DNA of 38,337 bases from Bacteroidota bacterium (GTDB lineage Bacteria; Bacteroidota; Bacteroidia; Bacteroidales; FEN-979), in the NCBI GenBank assembly GCA_016868575.1, contig VGGL01000017.1, positions 1-38,337 of the forward strand. The letters run 5' to 3'. Shown one piece after another: positions 32,027 to 38,337 of this stretch; position 1 is the first letter of the stretch; every line of letters starts with the position of its first letter. A model generated the notes under the pieces. The model was given only the letters and a program-made list of their open reading frames with translations, searched no databases and had not been told where the DNA came from. Position numbers and translations under genes: made by a program.

Positions 32027-32734
32027 ATGGTCAAAGCGGTAATCTCTGCGGATATAATTGGTTATACAAGCCTGGATGATATAAACAAAGAGAAGGTCGA
32101 TCGTTCTCTGATTAATGTTTTGGGTATGATAACTGATAATTACAATGTATACGGTCGAATCATCAAAGGAGACTACTTGGAATGTGTTATTCCAAATCCT
32201 GCTGAATCAATTCGTATTGCACTCATTATTAAATGCTGCATAAAATCAACCCGGATCACGGTTCAAAAGCATGGTTCTTCTATTGATATGATTCGCATGA
32301 AGCTATTTAAAACCTACGGAATACGTATTGCCATAGGACTCGGTGATCTTCAGCGTTATGAACCTGAAAGAGGGATTATTGATGGAGATGCAATATATTT
32401 ATCTGGAAGAATAATCAATGAACATAAAACACACAACAAGGAAAAGATAAGTATTAAAAGAACACTCTTCTTCCAGTCAAGCGAAGATAGACTTAATGAA
32501 GAGATTGATCCATTCCTTGCTCTTATTGATTTTCAACTTAGCAGGGCTACGGCCAAGCAATGCGAAGTGCTTTATTTTAAGCTCATGGGATATAATGAGA
32601 AAATAATCTCTGAAAAGTTAAAAATCAAGCAATCAACTGTAAACCAGCATTCAACAAGCGCAGGATGGAATGCCATAGATCTTGCCGTGAAGAGGCTTGA
32701 AAATACGATTAAACAAAGAGTTTGTGGAAATTAG
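32027..32734 (+). CDS. SatD-like protein: nucleotide-cyclase-like domain plus HTH
   Basis: A 235-residue soluble protein resembling the SatD family. The N-terminal half (about 1-130) follows the class III nucleotidyl cyclase pattern. SADIIGYTSL holds Asp9. RIIKGDYLECV holds Asp49, 40 residues on, close to the spacing of the two metal-binding aspartates in adenylyl cyclases. RIAIGLGD (100-107) and GDAIYLSGRIINE then match the later cyclase core. The C-terminal part (about 173-225, TAKQCEVLYFKLMGYNEKIISEKLKIKQSTVNQH split by eye) is a sigma-region-4/LuxR-like helix-turn-helix. A DNA-binding regulator that senses or makes a nucleotide is a plausible inference, not shown. It overlaps the DUF3307 gene and is strikingly AT-rich. 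Confidence 0.65.
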   Translation: MVKAVISADIIGYTSLDDINKEKVDRSLINVLGMITDNYNVYGRIIKGDYLECVIPNPAESIRIALIIKCCIKSTRITVQKHGSSIDMIRMKLFKTYGIRIAIGLGDLQRYEPERGIIDGDAIYLSGRIINEHKTHNKEKISIKRTLFFQSSEDRLNEEIDPFLALIDFQLSRATAKQCEVLYFKLMGYNEKIISEKLKIKQSTVNQHSTSAGWNAIDLAVKRLENTIKQRVCGN

Positions 32735-33443
32735 CCAGTTGTTGATTCTACAGTTCATTGCGCACTTGTTGGCTGACTTTTTCTTTCAGAGCAATGAGAT
32801 GGCCCGTGATAAAAGTGATCTGGGTATTTCTGGCAAAATGATCTGGTGGTATATTCTTATCGTTTTTATCATATCATGGGTATTATCCTTTCAGTTTCTC
32901 TTTTTCATTGGTTCTGCGCTAATCGCAGGATTCCATCTATTATTTGATATACTAAAGAAAGAGATCAGCGGAATTTCTGTCTTAAAAAAGTGGTTGTTTT
33001 TTATTGATCAGGCAAGTCATTTATCTTTCATCACGCTTGTGGTGATGTTATATTCCTATCTATTCAATCTTGCCCCAATTTTTCAATTGCCTGTCAGCTC
33101 AAGAACACTTCTGATTATCGGAGGTTACTTTATTTGCATGAGCCCCGCCAATGTGATAATCAAAGAGTTGTTGTTTGCATACAATATAAAAATCAATAAT
33201 TTGGTTGGTGATGTTTCTGATCTTCCAAATGCAGGAAAACTTATTGGGGTCATAGAACGACTACTCACACTAACAATATTTTTGATTGGCGAATATGAGA
33301 TCATTGGATTTCTTCTTGCTGCCAAGTCAATACTCAGGTTTAGGGAAGGCGATACGATAAAAGCAGAATATGTCCTGATTGGGACTATGCTCAGCTTCAG
33401 TATCGCTGTGGGTGCAGGGTTGTTGGTTAATTTACTCAGTTAG
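32724..33443 (+). CDS. DUF3307 membrane protein
   Basis: A 239-residue integral membrane protein with the DUF3307 N-terminal signature (LLILQFIAHLLADFFFQSNEMARDK). About six to seven hydrophobic helices follow. A GTG at 32724 is the likely start: it overlaps the SatD-like gene by 11 bases and gives the family N-terminus. A TTG at 32697 would add nine residues. Conserved polar residues inside early helices (His, Asp, Gln in AHLLADFFFQ) suggest more than a structural role. I recall SatD and DUF3307 genes occurring side by side in other Bacteroidota, but cannot confirm. The function is unknown. Confidence 0.7.
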   Translation: MEISQLLILQFIAHLLADFFFQSNEMARDKSDLGISGKMIWWYILIVFIISWVLSFQFLFFIGSALIAGFHLLFDILKKEISGISVLKKWLFFIDQASHLSFITLVVMLYSYLFNLAPIFQLPVSSRTLLIIGGYFICMSPANVIIKELLFAYNIKINNLVGDVSDLPNAGKLIGVIERLLTLTIFLIGEYEIIGFLLAAKSILRFREGDTIKAEYVLIGTMLSFSIAVGAGLLVNLLS

Positions 33444-33492
33444 ACTCAAAAAACGAGAATGTCAGAATAAACTCAATGATTAGGTTAAGTAT

Positions 33493-34785
33493 ATGAATAT
33501 CAGAATATATAAATTTGGCGGGGCTGCCCTCCAGCACGCAGCGGGCGTAAGGAATGTGGCATCCATCCTGAAAAACCACAGAGACGAAGACCTTGTTGTC
33601 ATTGTTTCAGCCATGGGCAAGATGACCAATGCCCTTGAACAGGTGCATCAGGCATTCGTTGCACAAAAGGATACTGAAATATGGCATTCACTCGACGCCG
33701 TCTATCAGTATCATCAGGAGATCATGAAAGATCTGTTCCCGGATAAGAATCACGCGGTGTATGTGGATGTGGAAGAATTCTTTGATGAGCTGAAGACCTT
33801 TCTGGCCGGGAAGCCCGGCGAAGATCCTGATTTCGATTATGACCAGATCGTCAGTTTCGGAGAATTGATCTCTTCCACAATCGTGTATTACTTCTTTCTG
33901 GATGATGGCTTTCCCTGTCAGTGGTTCGATGCCCGGAAGCTGATCCGGACAGATCATACCTGGCGGGAAGGGAGAGTGAACTGGGTTCAGACCAACCACC
34001 TGATCATGGAACGGGTGAAGGATTTCAGGAGCCGGAACCTGCAACACAAGAAGCTCTTCCTCACCCAGGGTTTCATCGGTGGTACGGATGACGGCCACAC
34101 CACTACGCTTGGACGGGAAGGATCAGACTTCTCGGCAGCGATCTTTGCCTATGCCACCAATGCTTCAGAAGTCACCATTTGGAAAGATGTCCCGGGACTG
34201 CTGAATGCTGATCCACGGTTGTTCGATGATGCCCGTAAACTCGATGAGATATCCTATGCCGAAGCCATTGAACTGGCCTATTACGGCGCCCAGGTGATCC
34301 ACCCTAGAACCATCCAGCCCTTGCAAAATAAAGGGATCCCGCTCTATATCAGGTCTTTCCTGTTACCTAATGGAACCGGCTCGCTGATCCATGACATCGA
34401 CACCTATGAAGCCGATTTGCCCTCCTTTATCTTCCGTTTCAACCAGGCACTGCTGTCCATCTCCCCCCGGGACTTTTCCTTTATCACTGAAAAAAGTCTT
34501 CACCTGCTCTTCGGACTGATGGCCGATTACCGCATCCGGCTGAATCTCATGCAACATTCCGCCATCACCGTAAGCATCTGTGTGGATGAAGATGAGCGAA
34601 AACTTCCCGATTTCATCCTGTCATTGAAGCAAAAGGATTTTCAGGTCAGGTATAACAAAGGCCTGGAACTGATCACCATACGCCATTATTCCCCGGGGGC
34701 CATTGAAAACGTGCTTCACAACAGAACCATTCTTTTGGAGCAAAGAAGCCGAAGTACTGTCCAATATATTGTAAACAGGATATAA
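33493..34785 (+). CDS. lysC: Aspartate kinase
   Basis: A 430-residue monofunctional aspartokinase for the first step of lysine, threonine and methionine synthesis. The amino-acid-kinase fold is clear from YKFGGAAL (residues 6-13), VVIVSAMGKMTNAL, SFGELISS and TLGREGSDFSAAI. Further on are TIWKDVPGLLNADPRLF and YYGAQVIHPRTIQPL. Two ACT-like regulatory segments follow (about 305-430). The kinase motif usually reads KFGG[TA]SV; here the serine is alanine (Ala12), a small deviation. No promoter box was found in the 50 bases before the ATG, so the mRNA could extend from the DUF3307 gene. GC content returns to the window norm here. Confidence 0.87.
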   Translation: MNIRIYKFGGAALQHAAGVRNVASILKNHRDEDLVVIVSAMGKMTNALEQVHQAFVAQKDTEIWHSLDAVYQYHQEIMKDLFPDKNHAVYVDVEEFFDELKTFLAGKPGEDPDFDYDQIVSFGELISSTIVYYFFLDDGFPCQWFDARKLIRTDHTWREGRVNWVQTNHLIMERVKDFRSRNLQHKKLFLTQGFIGGTDDGHTTTLGREGSDFSAAIFAYATNASEVTIWKDVPGLLNADPRLFDDARKLDEISYAEAIELAYYGAQVIHPRTIQPLQNKGIPLYIRSFLLPNGTGSLIHDIDTYEADLPSFIFRFNQALLSISPRDFSFITEKSLHLLFGLMADYRIRLNLMQHSAITVSICVDEDERKLPDFILSLKQKDFQVRYNKGLELITIRHYSPGAIENVLHNRTILLEQRSRSTVQYIVNRI

Positions 34786-34808
34786 CATCTACTCGAAAAG
34801 CAATAATG

Positions 34809-34836
34809 AAAAAAGGCTGCTCAACACTGAGCAGCC
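34809..34836 (-). terminator. Rho-independent terminator of the Kelch surface-protein gene
   Basis: A perfect 9-bp stem (GGCTGCTCA/TGAGCAGCC, arms 34815-34823 and 34828-34836) with a 4-base loop. Read on the minus strand it is followed by six T. It lies about 97 bases after the minus-strand stop at 34933. On the plus strand no T run follows, so it serves the minus-strand gene. Confidence 0.8.
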
Positions 34837-34839
34837 CCC

Positions 34840-34903
34840 ATTCCCGCGAAAGCGGGAATATCAGCCCCACCCCTAACCCCTAGGTTCCCGCGAAAGCGGG
34901 AAT
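34840..34903. repeat. Paired GAAA-loop hairpins, copy C of the palindromic repeat
   Basis: Two hairpins with stem TTCCCGC/GCGGGAA and loop GAAA lie at 34840-34859 and 34885-34903. The segment 34868-34905, read on the minus strand, matches the element at about 28383-28415 (GGATTCC, GC, TTTC, GC, GGAACCTAGGGG) apart from paired changes in the stem. It lies between the convergent aspartokinase and Kelch genes. Confidence 0.75.
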
Positions 34904-34932
34904 CCAGTAGGGAAGAGGCTGGGCGATGGCTA

Positions 34933-37900
34933 TCACGGCACAATCACCATGATAAACGCATTGGCATTGTTGTCCACAAGCCCCATGTCGTTCGAGTCAA
35001 CAACCCCGTCGCCATTGGCATCGGTGGCTACATAACCCATCACGAAGTTATTGGCGTCATTGTCCACATCTCCAAGGTCATTGGAATCTAATATCCCATC
35101 CAGATTCACGTCTCCACCATAAATGCCATAAGCACCGGAGCCTAAGTTCGCTTGGTTATCGCCAAATGCTTTGTTGGCATTATCTGTGAAGTTATAAGTA
35201 ATAGGTGATCCTGCAAAAGAGACAGGTGCGCCGCTCCAGGTTTCAACACTGTTACGGTGCTTGATTACAAGATAATAGCTGCTACTATGAATGGCGGGAA
35301 TGGTTGAGATCGAAGCTGCGCCACTGGTAGACACGGGAACATCTGCCTGACTCCAGACTAGACCATAAGGTGTTGTTCCGTCATGCAGTTCCACTGTCAC
35401 ATGATCAGCAACGCCCGCTCCCCACTGTGAACCCATATCATTCTGGGCTTCATTCATTCCGACGCCGTTCCAAAGTCCTTCCAGGAATAATGTCAGGTTC
35501 AATGTTTTCATGCTGGGTGCCAATTCATCAGCCCATATTTGGGTGACGGTAGTTGTGGCTGAAACACCCAGTCCTGAGGCAACCACCAGTTTCCAGGTAT
35601 AATCGCTACCGGAAGAGAGGTTCACAGAACCCAACGAAGCGCCAAGTACCGGTGTTGGTACATCACCCTGTTTGGTCCAGGTATCTGAAGGTACATCATA
35701 GGAATAGCAGGGATTTGGAACTGCAGGACTCCAGGCACTTGTATTGCTTCCATTGGCAACAATGATCCCATCAGCACCCCAGGTAGCGCCATCAAACCGG
35801 TACATGGTACCGCCGGGATACGGTGTTGCATCCGTTGGTTCAATACCGGGGATTTCAGCTCCCACTGCTTCCAGTGCAGCAAAATCATGGTTCAGCGAAT
35901 AGGTGGCGCCGGGAGCAGTACCCGGGAATGGACTCTTGGTGCTCCAGGAAATAAGATACGGGTTACCACTGTCAATGGTTCCAACATAGACGGTATTTAC
36001 AATAAATGAGGGATCAGCGCCGGCAACATAAACCAATTGATTGCCGGAGATACCCAAAGCCCCGCCGATCCTTGCACCTGGCATGGATGTAGCAGCGGTC
36101 CAGGTATTGGCAGCAATATCATACACGTATACTGTTGCTAGATAATTCGTACCATCATGCCCGCCAACAAAGTAAATGTAGTTGTTTTGATAAGCAACGG
36201 CCTTTCCCCAGGCAATCGCAATGGGCAGACTTGCCACTGTAGTCCAGCTGTTACCCGAGATGCTGTACCTGTAGACCGTCGATTGATAAACTGATGCCAT
36301 GTCCGAACCGCCAATGGCGTAGAGATAATCACCTACAATGGCCGAGCCTAACACCCTCCTGCCTGCAGGCAATGGAGTTTTTGTCGACCATGTATTTGTG
36401 TTGACATTGTATTCAAACACTTCTGTTCCTAATGTGGTGTTGCCGCCAACACTAAAGATGTGGCCGACAGGTGTACTTTCTGTTTGTTCCACATAAGATG
36501 AACCAGTTCCCAGATAGGTGCCGGTTGGAATGGCATTCCCGCTGCTCCAGCTTCCGGTATACACCCCGGCAACTTGAGTTTTGCAGTCGTTGGTTGGTTC
36601 AAGGTCTCCGGTTAACTGCGTACAAACCTGAATGGAGTATTGTCCAACGGCAGGCGTCCAGGGATCAAAGGTCACCTGAGTGGTTGTTAATGAAGCAAGA
36701 TTGGTGACCGTTTTTGTCGAAGTATATCCGGTTGTAATCATGGTCACATCAAATGTTTCGGTATTAACACCGAAGTTTTTAACGGTAGCTTTCGGTGTTA
36801 TTGTAGCCGGTAATGTTATAGATGAAGGAATATCATCAATAGAAAGCGTCCCAACATCGTGGGCAATGGATACAGGTCCAACCAGGGCTTCGATCATATA
36901 TTTATAAGGACTGGTTGACATGGTTGGGGTGCCGCCGGTAAGGGAAAAAGTGTAAAAAGTACTGCCTCGCTGTGGATCTTCTGTTATACTCCCCATGGGA
37001 TACCATGCAACCGTAGCACCAGCAGTGGATTGAGCTAAACCGACATAGAAGTCTTCATCCGTAAAGGTAGGGGGGGTTGGGAACGTGAAATTCTTGTTGG
37101 TTCCCATATCAGGAGTGGTGATCACCAGGTTTGCAGATTGAGCGACAATCGTGCCTGCTGAATTCAGTACCACTGCATAAATAGTCCTCCCCACATTGGC
37201 TGCATAGTTGTAAACAAATAAATTGGCCGAAGGGATGCTGCCACTTCCATATATATGATATTTATTGGTGAAAATACCACCGATGCTATAAGTAAATCCA
37301 TAACCTGTGGAAGGTGCAGGAGAACCATAATAATAGGAGTAGAGGTTGTTATTCACGGTGGCAGGAATGGTCTTGGTATTATTCACTGTCCAGTTTTCTC
37401 CTACCAGCGTACTTGTAAATGCAGTAATATTCACATTTTCCAGGATCGTTGGAGCATATCCTGTAAACGAAACAGTTGTGCTGGATCCTGCAGCAAGGCT
37501 CGTTACTGCTTGTGTAGCTGTATATCTAAGGGTTGAAGTGGCCTGATCTCTAACTTCGACTGTAACATCAAAGGTTTGAGGATCAGTTGATACATTGGCA
37601 ACCCTAACTCCTATCGGACAAGGGTTGTTGTAAGGGACTGGCGTTTTCTCTGTCGTATAAATGTTTGACAAGTCAATCAAGTCATCATATGAACTGGTTG
37701 TAAACCTGGTGGCAGGTCTGAATGCTGATGCACTCAAGGCAGTTGGCATGGAGCTGCTGTGTCTTGCGGAATATAATAATCCTGGGAGGGAATTATTACA
37801 TTGATGGACAGGGTGTGTAGTGCCGAGAGTTCCTGTCGGGTAGCTAAATTCCCAGGCAACATAAACACCGCCTCCGGTATAGGTAAATGAAGATCCACCA

Positions 37901-38337
37901 GTGAAAGGAACATCATACGTGCCCAGAGCTATCGGAACTGTCCAACTGGTATTATTCAATACCTGAGTGAAACCAGTGACATTCCAACTTGTTCCCAGCG
38001 TATATGAGACATCAGTGGTGTTCATCAGATAAACATTGAATGTTCCGGTGATCGAACCTACGCCGGCGGTTGAAATCCAGTATCCGATACCATTGATGAT
38101 CGATCCGGAAGGAAGTCCGGATGCTGCCATTTCTGAAGGAAGAATAAGGTATTCACAGCGTTGATAACGATAAGTATTTCCAGGAGCACGGCTGTTGGCA
38201 GAAGTTCCACCATTGCTTGGCAGCGCCCAAAGCGTAAGGTTGTCTGTGGGGTAATTCCCGGGATCTTCGCTTGAAAATATCGGAGATCCATGATCGGAAT
38301 AATACTCTCCCTCATGATTCATTGACATGGGGTGTAA
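34933..38337 (-). CDS. Large Kelch/CARDB surface protein with dockerin-like C-terminus (5' end beyond window)
   Basis: At least 1134 residues are visible; the frame is still open at the right edge and no signal peptide is seen, so the N-terminus is missing. Counting from the first in-window ATG (38328), two CARDB-like beta domains occur at about 222-322 and 486-575. Kelch repeats span about 616-910 (IFSVGGNTTLG, YLYAIGGSDMAS, YIYFVGGHDGTN). A Bacteroidota module follows at about 925-1065 (LNLTLFLEGLWNG, YYLVIKHRNSVETWS). The tail has two calcium-binding dockerin-type loops (DVNLDGILDSNDL and DANGDGVVDSNDM) and ends VIVP. It is presumably secreted and displayed at the surface, where Kelch propellers bind proteins or glycans. 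No classical type IX secretion CTD is seen. Confidence 0.85.
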   Translation of the reverse strand, partial: LHPMSMNHEGEYYSDHGSPIFSSEDPGNYPTDNLTLWALPSNGGTSANSRAPGNTYRYQRCEYLILPSEMAASGLPSGSIINGIGYWISTAGVGSITGTFNVYLMNTTDVSYTLGTSWNVTGFTQVLNNTSWTVPIALGTYDVPFTGGSSFTYTGGGVYVAWEFSYPTGTLGTTHPVHQCNNSLPGLLYSARHSSSMPTALSASAFRPATRFTTSSYDDLIDLSNIYTTEKTPVPYNNPCPIGVRVANVSTDPQTFDVTVEVRDQATSTLRYTATQAVTSLAAGSSTTVSFTGYAPTILENVNITAFTSTLVGENWTVNNTKTIPATVNNNLYSYYYGSPAPSTGYGFTYSIGGIFTNKYHIYGSGSIPSANLFVYNYAANVGRTIYAVVLNSAGTIVAQSANLVITTPDMGTNKNFTFPTPPTFTDEDFYVGLAQSTAGATVAWYPMGSITEDPQRGSTFYTFSLTGGTPTMSTSPYKYMIEALVGPVSIAHDVGTLSIDDIPSSITLPATITPKATVKNFGVNTETFDVTMITTGYTSTKTVTNLASLTTTQVTFDPWTPAVGQYSIQVCTQLTGDLEPTNDCKTQVAGVYTGSWSSGNAIPTGTYLGTGSSYVEQTESTPVGHIFSVGGNTTLGTEVFEYNVNTNTWSTKTPLPAGRRVLGSAIVGDYLYAIGGSDMASVYQSTVYRYSISGNSWTTVASLPIAIAWGKAVAYQNNYIYFVGGHDGTNYLATVYVYDIAANTWTAATSMPGARIGGALGISGNQLVYVAGADPSFIVNTVYVGTIDSGNPYLISWSTKSPFPGTAPGATYSLNHDFAALEAVGAEIPGIEPTDATPYPGGTMYRFDGATWGADGIIVANGSNTSAWSPAVPNPCYSYDVPSDTWTKQGDVPTPVLGASLGSVNLSSGSDYTWKLVVASGLGVSATTTVTQIWADELAPSMKTLNLTLFLEGLWNGVGMNEAQNDMGSQWGAGVADHVTVELHDGTTPYGLVWSQADVPVSTSGAASISTIPAIHSSSYYLVIKHRNSVETWSGAPVSFAGSPITYNFTDNANKAFGDNQANLGSGAYGIYGGDVNLDGILDSNDLGDVDNDANNFVMGYVATDANGDGVVDSNDMGLVDNNANAFIMVIVP

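Noticed and set aside
32027-33443. SatD-like/DUF3307 pair as a Pycsar-type antiphage system
   Set aside because: Pycsar also joins a class III cyclase-like enzyme to a membrane effector, but the membrane protein here has no cyclic-nucleotide-binding domain, the cyclase-like protein has an HTH, and no other defence genes are near. The signalling idea is kept only as a hypothesis.
34809-34836. The 9-bp hairpin as terminator of aspartokinase
   Set aside because: On the plus strand the stem is followed by C-rich sequence, not T. The T run is on the minus-strand side, so it fits the Kelch gene.

Overview
The window looks like a chromosomal segment of a Bacteroidota bacterium, most likely Bacteroidales-like. 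Three things point there. Many genes are preceded by the Bacteroidota -7 box TAnnTTTG. The protein families are typical of the phylum: a SusC-like TonB receptor, a DUF5689/choice-of-anchor lipoprotein, a YwqK/MORN-like lipoprotein and a surface protein ending in dockerin-like repeats. Shine-Dalgarno sites are weak or absent. I see no rRNA, tRNA, CRISPR array, integrase or transposase. Family names come from motif recognition by eye, without database searches.

Layout. 1-8.6 kb is a translation and ribosome-assembly neighbourhood: an RlmI-like 23S methyltransferase, an S4-domain protein, a DUF4143 ATPase, Der, a CNNM/CorC-like membrane protein, Era and a stand-alone EF-G. 8.6-9.8 kb holds a class I/II aminotransferase. 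9.9-17.0 kb is a seven-gene minus-strand polysaccharide operon with overlapping or near-overlapping genes: O-antigen polymerase/ligase, GT4, GT2, initiating sugar-phosphate transferase, ThDP E1 alpha, E1 beta and a DegT/DnrJ aminotransferase. The E1 pair has no E2 or E3 partner, so a role in making an unusual sugar is more likely than pyruvate oxidation.

17.1-20.0 kb carries a CbpA-like DnaJ, a coiled-coil lipoprotein and a secreted endonuclease/exonuclease/phosphatase (EEP) fold protein that has lost most catalytic residues. 20.0-23.6 kb is a minus-strand cluster: an intact secreted EEP nuclease, a polyprenol-phosphate sugar synthase, dihydroorotase and a MORN-like lipoprotein. Divergent from it, 23.7-28.4 kb encodes a TonB-dependent receptor and a lipoprotein combining an OB-fold-like DUF5689 domain with two duplicated choice-of-anchor J domains. 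Secreted nuclease, outer-membrane receptor and OB-fold lipoprotein together suggest capture and import of extracellular nucleic acid or its fragments.

28.5-31.9 kb is mfd. 32.0-33.4 kb is an AT-rich pair: a SatD-like protein whose N-terminus resembles a class III nucleotide cyclase and retains both metal-binding aspartates, followed by a DUF3307 membrane protein. 33.5-34.8 kb is aspartokinase. The window ends in a large minus-strand Kelch/CARDB surface protein that runs off the right edge. Three intergenic regions (about 6.4, 28.4 and 34.9 kb) contain related palindromic repeats, one of which borders the EF-G promoter.
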